Positions 10,513 through 21,186 of a stretch of 25,913 bases of DNA are shown here, one piece after another. Numbering within the stretch: position 1 is the first letter of the stretch; every line of letters starts with the position of its first letter. The DNA is from Fragilaria crotonensis. Taxonomy: Eukaryota; Bacillariophyta; Fragilariophyceae; Fragilariales; Fragilariaceae. The notes beneath the pieces were generated by a model that ran no database searches, was not told where the DNA came from, and was given only the letters and a program-made list of their open reading frames with translations. Where the stretch lies: NCBI GenBank assembly GCA_022925895.1, contig JAKSYS010000780.1:1-25913 (forward strand). Direction: 5' to 3'. A program made the translations under genes and the position numbers.

Positions 10513-11750
10513 ACGTCATAATAAAATAAACGATGAATAATCAACATAAATGTTGATTATAGTTTTATTTGGTGAATAGTCCCCGTTCACTATCAATATA
10601 TTTTGAACTCAATTTATTTTTTTCAAGTCACCAAAAACCACCTTGTGATGGGTATTCCAGAAACGGCAGATGATACCACTCGCTAGTGGAACTGAAGGAC
10701 AGGAAGCCAACAGAAAAACCATGAGGTCATAGTTTCATTGAAGACAGAAGAGTCAGATTGGGCATCATTGTTTTGCCTGAGAATAAAGAGATGATTGTTG
10801 ACTGACAATGCAGTGGCGGGAAAGTAGCTAGCAGTGCCAGAACAAAGTATGCGCTCAAAGAACAGAACATCAAAGTGCTTTGAGAAATTGATTGTCAAGA
10901 AAGGCAGCAAGAAGACGCAAGACTGGAAAGATTGCTTTGCATGGAAGTGAGACGACTTTGCAAATAACGAGTAAGCTGGATTGCAGCAGTGGGAATTGGC
11001 GTCCTCGTGGCTGTGCCAACGTGCCAAGCAAGGCAAATGGAGACGAGCCAGCAGCAGACATACCAAATGCATCAAATGACAGACTTGCAAAGAATCATGA
11101 CTGGCGGAGTTGTTTTGCCCTTGAATGATACTATGATACTTGAATACACTGAGGAAGCTGATGGACAGCAGCTAAGTCCTCTTGTTGTTGGTGTGTTGGT
11201 AGCTAGAAGCAAGGCAGCAACAAAGTTGGAACCAAAAATGAGAAGTGAGATTTCCACTTCGTCTTGCAGCTGTGAACAGAGTGCAACCTCAACTTCAGCT
11301 GAGAAAATTGGCCATTTGGTGGCCAATTGGAGAGAGGAAAGCCTTTTATCCATTAGGGTGACCAACCAAAAGCGCATGAGCAACAACAAGAGCAGCAGGT
11401 TGCAAGGAAAACCCCTTCTTGGCTGGCTGCTCTCAGAATGAAAGGATCCAGCGTGGTGGAAGACCAAACAGCACCACAGCGACCTCACATAGCAAGTGTA
11501 TTTAAAATGGATGGACAGACAAATGTATCTGTGAAAGTTGTGGCTAGAAATTGTGTCTACATCATACATGAAAAGATCAAAGACGGTGAAAACCGGATAA
11601 TTAGGTTTTATATATATATGAATATATACGAAATTTATTAGAATAAGGTGCTGGAAAGTCATATGCGCGGACGTTAGGACAGACGTCTAAATACAGCAAA
11701 TGACAAACAGTACCAGTACGATCGTACCGTTAAGCTCATAATCGGATTTT
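10513..11750. other. unassigned DNA before the retrotransposon
   Basis: A plus-strand open stretch at 10989-11441 (about 150 residues, starting at GTG) and a minus-strand one at 11072-11662 overlap heavily. Neither has known motifs, and I cannot say that either is a gene. The final 110 bases (11640-11750) lie directly left of the copia LTR. They are probably the original upstream DNA of the CLEC16A-like gene, now displaced 6.5 kb by the insertion. Confidence 0.35.
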
Positions 11751-11881
11751 TGAGTAAAGTACAGCAAACAACGATAGACGAACTATAACGGACGAGTTAG
11801 AGTTGTGAGCCCATGTGTACTCCACGGCCTTACTGTACTACTGGCTATTGTGTACTGTACTAGACCGTCTACCTTTTGTCA
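11751..11881 (-). repeat. 3' LTR of the copia element
   Basis: This 131-bp LTR runs from TGAGTAAAG to TTTTGTCA on the plus strand, so TGACAAAAGG to CTTTACTCA in the element's own sense. It matches the right-hand copy at every base I compared. As the downstream LTR it should supply the polyadenylation signal of the element transcript. Confidence 0.93.
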
Positions 11882-11897
11882 GTCCCCTCGACCTAAG
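11882..11897 (-). other. candidate polypurine tract
   Basis: In element sense the bases just before the 3' LTR read CTTAGGTCGAGGGGAC, with the purine run GAGGGGA against the TG of the LTR. This is the standard position for the plus-strand primer of reverse transcription. The run is short, as in many copia elements. Confidence 0.6.
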
Positions 11898-12022
11898 ATG
11901 GGCACGTTGGACATGTTAGGTCGCCGGAGTAGACGATGATCTGAACGCCGAGATTTAGCAAACACCGCATGGGCATGCAAGGGAACCCTTAATAACCTTC
12001 GGACCTCATCGGAGGGGGAACA

Positions 12023-15000
12023 TCAAGCGTGATCAGTAATATCGTATAAGATGAGACCAACCAAATGATCTCTCTTCTGTCCACCCGGGATAATCTTAGT
12101 ACATAGATCAGCGGGATTATCGTGTGTCGAGATGTGAGCGGTGATACATTCGCCCATCGCGACAGCCTCACGCACGGCGTGATAACACACAGAGTTTGAC
12201 TTTTTCTTCAATGTAGACTCTGGACGTTGTGTATTATGTATGACTGACATATTGTCACCGTAAATCATAGATGGACCGTCAATAGGTACACCCATCATTC
12301 GTAATTTGTACCGGAGTCCCCTCAAAGCTTCCATGCCGTGTTTCATCGCGACGAATTCGGCACCAAACACACTGGTTTCAATCGTTGCCTGCTTCTTCGA
12401 GTGCCAAATTATCGGCGACATGTTGAGGTATATTAGGAACCCAGTCCTCGAACGTCGAGTACGTTGATCATTCGCATGATCCGAATCGACAAATAGTCGA
12501 ATATCCACATCTTTGCCTCGTGGCGGTGGTGCATTAGGTGGGATTGCTTCCGTCACATTCCCATAAAACGATTTCCAGTCACATTCCTTGAAGGCTGAAC
12601 GATCGATGTCCGGATACGTCGGATCGAAGACAATCCTAGCATTATGCTTCTTTTCAAGGTGGTTGAACAAATGAAACACAGCTTCAAGGTGCCCGTCACG
12701 TGGCATGATCAGGTGCGACGCAAGTTCCGACACTTCCGTTATAATATCGACTCGGCCCAACTCGACGCACCAACGTAACACTCCGATCTGCGACTGATAA
12801 AACGAAGCCTGTTCAGACGATAGCTCTGGTGTCACGTCCAACTCGGGTGCATAATTCAGCGGGAACGGGCCGGATGATCGCTTTGCCCATTTACGTGTCG
12901 GAAAGTGTCTCGCGTGAAATGCCTTGACGTTAGCAACCGCGGCCTGGATGTACTTGCTAGAGCTCATGCCCCACGCAACCACTCCATTCTGTAACGTCAC
13001 CGGTCGCAACTTTGCCCCAAGATAATACTCTGGATCTCGCATCGACCCAGCCTTCGTTTTAAAGAAGTAGTCAATCTCCCTTAAGGCCTTGAGTCCGTCG
13101 TGATGGACAACCAGTATGTCATCCACATAGAGTAAACAGTAGGCATAGTAGCGGTAGTTATCCTCTTTCCGAACCTCTGGTTTTATCCACAAATCATGGT
13201 CCGCCTTGCACGGTTCCCATCCGAGGTGCCTCATACAATCCGCGAGATGGTTCCTGAATGACGCGCCCGCGGATTTTAGTCCGTAGAGCGCGCGGACGAT
13301 GATTGCACGCTTACCAGCGTCCTGTCCAAATTCTGGCCCCAATTTGCACCAAATCCTTTCCCCAACTGGTGCGGTGAGATATGCATTTTCAATATCTGCG
13401 GTTTTGACTTCTAAGTCATTCAGCGCAGCAAGGGTCAGTGCAATCCGTACCGATTCACGAGATACGACGCTGGCATATGTCACTGTTGCCGACGGCGGTA
13501 CCGTCATGTGCCCGCCTGCAACAAGTCGTGCCTTGCGCTGGAAATCTTCCATCTTCACATCAAATACTAGGTGGCAACGCATCTCTTGAAACGTCGGCGG
13601 CGGGTCCTTCCCTTCCTCCAGGATTTCAAACGCCACCCGGACCTTTGACATTTCCTTACGAACCGCATCTTGCCAGAGTGTGTTTCCATTCTCTCTGTCG
13701 ATACGGATGCAATCTTCATACGTCTTGGGAACTTCGATCCCAAACTTGTGTGTTCGTTTGTGGTAGCGCTTGTTCACCGCGGCAATGATACGGTTCCGAC
13801 GCCTAAGGGTATAGGGAACCCACCATGCAAACGCAGCCTCAGAGTCAATTCCATGGGCCACCGCATATTCGGCAACTTCGATTGGATTCGATTCCTTCAC
13901 GTCGGCTAAACGCTCCCACGAGGTCGTACCATCCTTCCACTCTATACATAAGCGCCAGCCCTTTGTCGTCTGTCGCATTCGACGATTCGAACCCCGAGTG
14001 ATCCACATATCGGACTTCGCAATCGCAGAAGCATCTTTCCGATGGTCGACGATGCCCGATAGCAGTAGATATTGATTGCCCTCGAGTCACATTGCGAGTA
14101 CATGTTCTGCGCGATGATGTTGGCAGCAACCTCAGTCTTTTCTCCGTGCGGAAATTCTACCTCGTACGTACGTGTATCGAGGATCGGGTTGGCATTCGCC
14201 TTCCCACGGAGCGTTCCATCCGAGGACCGCTTGCGACCGCGAACGGTGGCCGTCATCATTTTGTCTCCTATCGGCAGGGATACTTGAGCTCCGACATATT
14301 GATCATACGTATCGTCGTCGGCCTCATCAATATCCGGAACAAAACGAAGTCCATCGTCATCTTCGCCGTCGCTGTATGGTTCATATATCGGCGTTCCGAG
14401 ATCCTCGAGCTCCGGGTCATTTACGAAGTCCTCATATTTGAACGCGTCACCAAGAGCCTTGTTCACGGACTCGGTAAACTTTTCCCGCTCCCTCTTCATC
14501 GTCTCATCTGACATTTCGTCAGGAGTTAATGACCTGACAGTAGAGCGATAAACCACTTGCCCGTTTGCCTTGAGTATCTTCCTCGTCATCGCTGGTCCGA
14601 TATCGATTGCTGGGCCAAGGTCTCTACCTAGCACCATTTTGTCGTCAGGGTACGTGGCCACTGTGTCGCGAAACATCACCCATTCATACCAACTGAAGAG
14701 CGCCAGTGCGGAGATGTCGGCCGTGTTACCCATAACGATAGTTTCCGGCACTTGCCCATCAAGTTTGTAAATGTCGTGGGCAGTGAGGGAACGCACGTAC
14801 GCTTCCCTCTCCAGGCAGTGATCCCACAATCGCTTCGGTGACCTTGAGCGAACCATCTGGCGTCCGACGCCTTTCTTCAGCTCACGTATCGCGGATTCAG
14901 CCGAGTTCGACCAGGGAGAGTACGGTTCAGTCTGTTTTACCCTTGCGCCAGCCTCTCTCTGCACTTCCGACGGAAGTTACCCAGCAGTTGTTCCTTGGAG

Positions 15001-16193
15001 TTATCCATGATCAGCGTGTTTGGGACCCCCTCACGTTGGAAGAGTAATGAAAGGCCCTCGTGCGCTTCGCTTTTCTTACGCATGGGATACGCTCGGGTCC
15101 AACCATCCGGAGTTGCGAAGATCTGAGCATACTTGTTATTCCTCGAGCTTACGGTGTTCGACTCGAGGGTGTCCGTAAAACAGTCGATCGGGAGCCTCCG
15201 ATATCGCAATTGTCGGTCGTTTGTCCTGAACCTCCGAGTTAGGCTCGGGTGGAGCAATGTTCGAATACCGCGTTGCGTTGTCGCCTTCACGGTTCGACGT
15301 GCCGCGTTCATGTCAATTCCCCAATTCCTCGCAATCTGTTCAGCATCGAATTGCCTCCCAGGTGAAGAAGCTCTCACGGTCCGTATTGCAATTCCTGATG
15401 TGAGAGTTCCTGATAATGCGTCATCGTCAAACACAACAGAAATGCCATAGAGTGATATCCCAACGCCGTCGAGTTCGGAGTTAACGCGTCTTCCCATCAA
15501 AGATGTGTTGGACACTACACAGAGGCGGTTGGCCAGTGGGAGGGGTTCTACCCCAATTCGGTCCCCTGTGTCCGATACATATTTGAGGAGAGCGTCTTCC
15601 TGTTCGGCATAAACGGGATCGTGCGGGTCGTAGTCGGGTGCCTCGCTCGTGAGAATAATATGGGGCAGTTGATCATATTCCTCGCGTGTCGGTTTGCGGG
15701 TTGGAAACGACGAGGCTACCCCGATGATCGATAATGGTATGACGTACGGTGCGTCCGATTGTTCGATCGGAATTACCAACGAATGCGTAAGCTCAGTAGG
15801 TTGGTCAGTCAAGAAACGTGGAACATCGTTAACCTTGACGTCATTCAGTCGGAGCTGCATCGTAGAGAGTAAATTGTGTGATAAGTCGGGGATATAAATA
15901 GCCTGATTCACAATTAAGATGACGGTTCGCCCTGTCACAGCGTCATCGTATGCGAGTGCTCCGGAGACCGTTCGTAGGTCTTTAGCTACCGGACCATTTG
16001 GGTCGTACCCCGAGACGTTTATCGGTCGATCATAATCGTGCACTAATAAGGCATTACGGCCGATCGCACATTGATCGGCGTGAGAGTCAAGGTCAGTTCG
16101 TGACTCCATCACCGACGTGTCGATCACACTAAAGGTCCGAAGGGTCGAAACGTTGCGCGTGCAGTCATGGCACGTACAACTGTGGCCTGCGTG
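12023..16193 (-). CDS. pol: copia pol: protease, integrase, RT, RNase H, frame-disrupted
   Basis: Three overlapping frames carry one polyprotein. Segment 1 (16193-14937) has the aspartic protease as LDSHADQCAIG, then the integrase core with its first catalytic Asp in PIDCFTDT and second in IMDNSKEQ. Segment 2 (from about 14964 to 13942) carries the third catalytic residue, Glu, in SNSAESAIRE. It is followed by the integrase C-terminal region and linker. Segment 3 (from about 14080 to 12023) has the linker end WKDGTTSWERL, the reverse transcriptase with YVDD at about 13119-13130, and RNase H with VDSDHA, GAEFVA, YGDN and the NPADL end. Breaks lie at about 14951-14960, where a GAGAGAG run looks two bases too long, and at about 14080-14082, where a G run looks one base short. 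The stop is at 12023. Domains are certain. Activity of this copy is doubtful. Confidence 0.9.
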
Positions 16194-17650
16194 TCACTTT
16201 GACTTAGTCGTCTGCCGTGTCAGGGACGCATTGGTACGATTCGTCCCGGACGCAGACTTGATAGAACGGGGTTGCGTCTCATTGGACGACTCGGTTGCCA
16301 CCGATGCATCGTCGGCGTTGATAAGATCGGTCTTAGTGATTTGCTTGGTGAGCACCAGACTTAGACTTCGAGTCCTTGCCAGTCTTGCTATCCTTCGCAC
16401 CGGGAGTATGGCCACGCTTCTTACGTTTCTCAGCCAAGTCCCTTTTCTGGGCGGAGGTCAAGGCAGCATATTCCGCTTTTGTGTAGTAGCGGTCTTCAGC
16501 TTCGTCGCGCTTGCGTTTGTTACCGCTGTGGACCTTGACCTCCGAAATGTTCACGTTGCTTGGGACTACCTTTCGTCTTCGATGCCGTCTGCTTGATGAA
16601 GTCCTGATATAGGGTAACACAAGCATCGAAATCGTTTCGAAGAGCTGCGTCAGACATGATTCGTGTCTTTACAGAATCGTACTTGTCAGTGCGAATGCCG
16701 TCCATCAAGTATCGAACTTTAGAACGGGCGTCAATCCCACTGTAACCGTATTCAACAAGCCCCTCGAGAATCGAGTGCTGCTGTTTATGGACATTGATAT
16801 ATTTTTCAAAGTCCCATCTGCGCTGTTCGCCATTGTAGACGGTCGATTGGAGCTTCTGCTCGGCCTGGGTTGCCATGTTATCGACATTATTGGGCCCCAA
16901 GTAATGAGTCCACAATGCAAGGTACGCCATCCTGCCGTCACGAGTTCGTTGAGCGTCTTTCACGTACGTCCAGCACGAGTTCTCGCGAGTGATTCGAGCA
17001 ATGATCTCCCAGACTTTCTGCCGGTTGACAAGATATGTCGGGTCGGGGTTGCGTACCCCCGCCGCGGTAATCCTGAAGTGAGGGGCGCGAGCGATCATCT
17101 CGTCCTGGACCGTCGCGTACCCACCTTCGGGCTCAACCGTAGGGACCGCCTCATCTTTACGGACGACGTATGCCAAAGGGATCATTTTATCACCGAGGTA
17201 GGAGCGTAGGTATTCGTGAATCGCTTCCATTGTTTTAGGCCAATCCTTGGCGTTAATCACAGGAAGATCGTCGGATGCCTTCCATGTGTCTTCGTAATCA
17301 CGTAGCTCACGAATCGAACGAATATTTTCGAGCGTCACATCCGCTGGTGTAACGGTCCTACCAATGCGGACTTGATGCCTAAGGTAGAAGGCCGCGAGCT
17401 TCAAATTCGTTTCGGCTCTAGCGTTTACCTGAATGCCAGGGTTGGGGACAGCGTTCCCAGCTGCGTTGACTTGTCCAGGGATGACACCACCTGGGCGACG
17501 AATCAACTTGGCTAGGTTCGAGATCTCGTCGTCAGACAAGAGTCTGATTTCTTCCAGGGAGTCAATTCCTTGCTCGTCAGTGATGGCCTGAGCGGCAGCA
17601 TCAAGGAAGCCAATGCGGACGAGAGCGGTGCGGACAGCGGCAGGTTCCAT
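16194..17650 (-). CDS. gag: copia gag, frame-disrupted
   Basis: The ATG at 17650 opens 376 residues. A small helical N-terminal domain (LGFLDAAAQAI then SLEEIRLLSDDEI) is followed by LIRRPGG and a helical capsid-like region with KVRYLMDGIR near its end. Reading then moves to a second frame (16626-16333). That frame has a basic stretch with RYYTKAEYAALTSAQKRDL and many Lys/Ser, likely nucleic-acid binding. It then moves to a third frame, ending at TGA 16194-16196. That third frame is the one pol uses, so only this TGA separates gag from pol. The first shift lies near 16560 and the second near 16335-16375. I see no CCHC zinc knuckle. A Cys-rich CTCHDC lies just after the TGA. The shifts could be mutations, errors or, less likely, programmed. 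Confidence 0.75.
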
Positions 17651-17907
17651 GGTTGGAGTGAATTACCAGTTTCGATAACAATCTTGTGGTATCAGATCCA
17701 CGTTTCGCTCTTGCTACTTTTACGTGGGTAGCCCACGGATGGGACGGTATCCGCGTCGGTTAGATGTTACTCCCGGTTAAGATAAGTAATTGTGTCACTT
17801 AATACGTATATGTCGTACATTTGGTATCTATTTCCAAAATGTCGATATCGGTTTACCCGGATGGATCGGGAAGGAAATAGAGCGTCCTCTGAATCCTCTA
17901 TAATGCA

Positions 17908-17942
17908 GTATATCCACGGTAGGATCCGTTGGATGGATATAC
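17908..17942. repeat. nested inverted repeat in the element leader
   Basis: Nine-base arms GTATATCCA (17908-17916) and TGGATATAC (17934-17942) pair perfectly. Inside, ACGG and CCGT can form a second stem around TAGGAT, and a GGATCC palindrome overlaps the top. Either strand would fold into this hairpin. Confidence 0.7.
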
Positions 17943-18157
17943 GTATCCTAGGCCAATGTACCATCCACATTTAAGGTGCACTAGGATAAGGCAGTTCAAC
18001 GCATGCCCAGGCACGCAACTGTTTCATCATGGTCATGACTCATGAATCCGGCATGATGACGGCTGCCGACGGCCGTCGTTGATCAACTGTTTAACCCATT
18101 TGCTAATGGTTCATTCCAGACGTATAAGCAAAAGGTCCGACGCGACCAATGTGAGCT

Positions 18158-18174
18158 ATTTGGGTCTGATAAAC
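18158..18174 (-). other. candidate tRNA primer-binding site
   Basis: In element sense the bases next to the 5' LTR read GTTTATCAGACCCAAAT. The complement, TTTGGGTCTGATAAAC, could pair with a tRNA. TCTGATA matches part of the 3' end of initiator tRNA-Met as used by plant copia elements, but the CCA end does not match. Alternatively CTGATAA fits a seven-base anticodon loop, which would imply a half-tRNA primer as in Drosophila copia and Ty5. Position is convincing. Primer identity is not. Confidence 0.45.
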
Positions 18175-18305
18175 TGAGTAAAGTACAGCAAACAACGATA
18201 GACGAACTATAACGGACGAGTTAGAGTTGTGAGCCCATGTGTACTCCACGGCCTTACTGTACTACTGGCTATTGTGTACTGTACTAGACCGTCTACCTTT
18301 TGTCA
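18175..18305 (-). repeat. 5' LTR of the copia element
   Basis: This 131-bp LTR is the same as the left copy base for base. It carries the element promoter, which would fire leftward. Its other edge faces the CLEC16A-like gene, whose first ATG is 53 bp further on. Confidence 0.93.
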
Positions 18306-18358
18306 TTTTTTGTACTCAGAGTCGATGTGTGTATGACAATAACGAACATTTATCGACG

Positions 18359-21096
18359 ATGACATTGACAATGATGGATTGGGTTCGAAAACGGGGAAAC
18401 AGACCAATATTCAATCGAGCGACTAAGAGGACTGTACGCAGAATTGCTTGTGGTCGTGAACATTGCTGATAACGCAAATCTAGGGCGACAACGAGCTGAC
18501 ACGCAACCTGGACAGTCACCCTTTCGGCGACACACGACCATCCCAACGCACGAGGGCGACGATGTACACGCGTTGAAGTTAGTGACTGCATTCAAGCTGC
18601 TTGCGGCGACTCCAGCAGCTGGGAATGACAATGGTGCTGCGCAAGCTATGCGCTACGACTCAAGTGTTGCCACCATGGCTCATGCCCAGAAAATGGAAGA
18701 GCATTTAGTCCTGCTGATTCGATGCATAGGAGAAGTGGTTGCATACGGCGATAAACCAGGAACCTCATTCCGATCGGATCCCGTCTTCGAATACTTTTGC
18801 GAGAAGAGCATGCTCTCCTTGCTGGTGGCAATTGCGAAAGCCAAGCCATCCACCAACTCTGATCTTCATCCCATAGTATGGAGTCCTATTGTGAAATCCG
18901 AAGTACTGCGTGTGGTATCGGTACTCATTTCGAATGCTCAGGATGGTCCTTCGCTGTACTACCTTCTTTCTAACAACTTCGTCAATGAGTTGACAACATG
19001 CATGACGCCGCTAAGGCAGTGGACAGATAGTGCTCTCGAGATCATGACCCCTTTTACGTCGGATTACTAAAGAGTCTAATCCTTCAAGTGGCAGCTTCGC
19101 CGGCAGACATCTTTACTTTCCTGAAGACGGACCTAGCATTTCCTGTCTTGTCGTCAACAATCGAAGTTGCTACTTGTCCCAAGACCGACGCTACGTCTAG
19201 ATCAGCTTGCTTAAACCTGCTGGTGACTCTGCTAAAAATACCGCATCCACAAGTACGGAACTGGATTAACAACTCCGAGAATGAATTGCACATGATTTCG
19301 TCGTTTATCTGCACACGACTTATCGACCGCTACCGTCAAATGGCGAAGCTTCTTCTTGGCCCTGTCGTAGATCACATACGGTGCAACACTATGTTGATAC
19401 ACTTGACAGACGTCAGGAATCAAATTGAATTCATGAACCAATTGCTAGGATCTGGCATCCAAGCCTTCAATGTTTGTTTTTGTGAGGCGTTCTTGAGATC
19501 TGTGGTGGCCGTGCTGCTGGAGAGCATTGTCCCCCCAGAAAAGTCGCCAGTTTATTCCCGTGGGAGTTTCAGACATAGATGTGATTCCAGAACCAGAGGG
19601 TCTTGCACAACTGGCAGTTGTGTTTCTGGTTCACATGTGGTCAATATCCTACCAACCTTTCACTCGCATGTTAGCGGTGGCGCTTTTTCACAAAAACTCC
19701 ACAAATCTTTGGAAGATGGCAAAGTATAACGCTATCCAGCTCGACTACGCTCTCACCCGAGAGCTCAACTCCATCGCTCAAAGCATTGAAGGGAGTTACA
19801 TTGCAAATCCATACCGGCAAGAGATTTTGAACATATTGACTGGAGAAAGAGGGGAATGGAGATTCATTCCAGGCAGCATGCTCGTGGAGGGAGCTTTACT
19901 ATCGCCGGCGCTTGGTGGGAAGCTTCTGTCATCATTTGGCCTACTTCCTGCTTCCATGGATTCCGAGAAAACGACATATCCAACATCACCTTTGGAAGAG
20001 GCTCTCGCTTCGTTCATTCTACGGAAGCAAATAACCAAGTCTGCCGTTGCAACGATGGCTACCGAACGAGCGAGCGCAACTGCTCTCAGCTTATTTTCAC
20101 AGCTATTTGCCCTTCACGGTGCAACTGTTGCAGCAATCTTCCCCTTCGTCGCCACTCTTCAAGTCCATCGCCACAGCTCATGGGCGCTTCTGTGATCAAG
20201 CTCTAGAAGCGCGGAAGAAGACCGGTGTTTCAGACCTCTTCGTCGACTTTACACAGCTGGCCATTCGAAATCGCTACCCAAAGCTGTCGCGAGATCCAGC
20301 TAGCCGATTGCAGTATGGCTGCGTCTTGAACAGATTCGGCTTCCAAGCTTTGATGATGAATCCTTCCATTCTCGTTCGGAGATTCCGCACTGTTGGATCA
20401 AATGATGTTGAAGATTGTCGCTTTGCAATTCAAATGGCTTTGCAATTCCGTGCCACCTGTCGTGTAATCAAATCTATCACGGTGTTAAGTACTGACGGAA
20501 CGCCATCGTTTCCAACCACTGAGTGGGCCGATGATTTGTTGCTCACAATAGGCGACCTGCATGAGAAACCAGTCACTGGAACTGATTTGGACTTGCGAGG
20601 TCGCATGACCTTCAATTTCCACTCTGTCATCAAGAATCGTGCTCCTCCTCAGAAATCTCCGGGAAAGATTGGATCGGCTTCGGAATTGATTCTAAGATCC
20701 ACATCTCAGCTTGTCTTGGTACTGGACCCCACCGACATTTTCGTCGTACAACCAATGGGTGCTCGTCGCGATATCAATCGCGGGACGATTGTGTGTGGTG
20801 TGTCGCTTCGGAAGGTAATCGCCTTTGCGTCCGACGAGGAGTGGCTGCATATCGCCATTCGGAATATGGATGATGTAGGCTTTCTCATCAAGAATGGCAA
20901 TATGGCATTACATTTTGATACGGTTGGGACGTCGCTAATCGTCAAGCAGTATCTAGAACGGTCCCAAAATGTTCTGCGAGCGGAACTTAAGGATCAGATT
21001 GAGGCTCTGTTTCAGGAACGTTTCCTGCTTTCCAATGAGACTGACAATGATCTGGTGAAAGACCCTGGCAGCAAAAAGCAGGAGGTCCAGGTATAG
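18359..21096 (+). CDS. CLEC16A/Ema-like endosomal trafficking protein
   Basis: About 910 residues are spread over four or five frame segments. CLEC16A (Drosophila Ema, plant GFS9/TT9 relatives) acts on endosomes and Golgi in membrane traffic, autophagy and, in animals, mitophagy. The N-terminal FPL domain is clear: SIERLRGLYAELL (about 18410), LVLLIRCIGEVVAYGD, VFEYFCEKSMLSLL and SLYYLLSNNFVN (about 18951-18986). The continuing helical region includes QIEFMNQLLG and IQAFNVCF (about 19420-19480). The C-terminal part has LVLDPTDIFVVQP and a PH-like strand pattern, ending at TAG 21094-21096. The start is the ATG at 18359 or 18371. Frame breaks lie near 18381 (extra G), 19046 (missing G), the C6 run at 19531-19536 (extra C) and 20141-20146 (extra base). 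Length agrees with the family (about 1,000 residues). The promoter is displaced by the copia insertion. Identity is firm over the N-terminal half. Confidence 0.8.
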
Positions 21097-21186
21097 TGGT
21101 ATAGCAGTATTCCGACGTTGCGCCTCATGAAGAAGCAACAGACGACAGTTGTTTCAAAGTTTGTATTATATTCAATTTTAGCAGGA

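Larger units (their letters stand above)
17651..18174 (-). other. 5' leader of the copia element
   Basis: These 524 bases lie between the 5' LTR and the gag ATG. There is no supported gene. Small open stretches on both strands around 17767-17974 arise from a near-palindromic segment. The region holds the candidate primer site next to the LTR and a strong hairpin at 17908-17942, and would carry packaging signals if the element is mobile. Confidence 0.6.
11751..18305 (-). mobile_element. Ty1/copia LTR retrotransposon, diatom type
   Basis: A 6,555-bp element lies on the minus strand. It is bounded by direct repeats of 131 bp that begin TG and end CA and that I read as identical base for base. 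Inside, in transcription order, are a 5' leader, gag, protease, integrase, reverse transcriptase and RNase H. Integrase before RT is the Ty1/copia order. The junction flanks are T-rich: ATTTT on the left and TTTTTT on the right. A target duplication of 4-5 T is therefore likely, but its exact limits are ambiguous. A purine-rich tract precedes the 3' LTR. Coding capacity is broken by at least four shifts plus one TGA. The protease and integrase details resemble CoDi elements known from diatoms. That family placement is from memory of the motifs, not from a search. Confidence 0.93.

Noticed and set aside
10989-11441. 150-residue open frame on the plus strand
   Set aside because: It starts at GTG, overlaps a longer frame on the other strand, and shows no domain, signal or biased composition typical of a real gene.
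11072-11662. 196-residue open frame on the minus strand
   Set aside because: Low-complexity Leu runs, no motifs, and reading antisense through the same unassigned block. Treated as chance.
14951-16565. Programmed ribosomal frameshifting in the copia polyprotein
   Set aside because: The shift sites have different directions, no shared slippery heptamer, and sit inside the integrase. The same kind of indel occurs in the host genes around it, so mutation or sequence error is simpler.
17687-17696. TGGTATCAGA, a perfect match to the start of an initiator tRNA-Met primer site
   Set aside because: It is on the plus strand while the element is on the minus strand, and it lies about 490 bp from the LTR, close to the gag start. 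Position and orientation are wrong for a primer site.
17767-17974. Mirror-image small open frames on both strands in the element leader
   Set aside because: They come from a near-palindromic segment and have no start context or family similarity.
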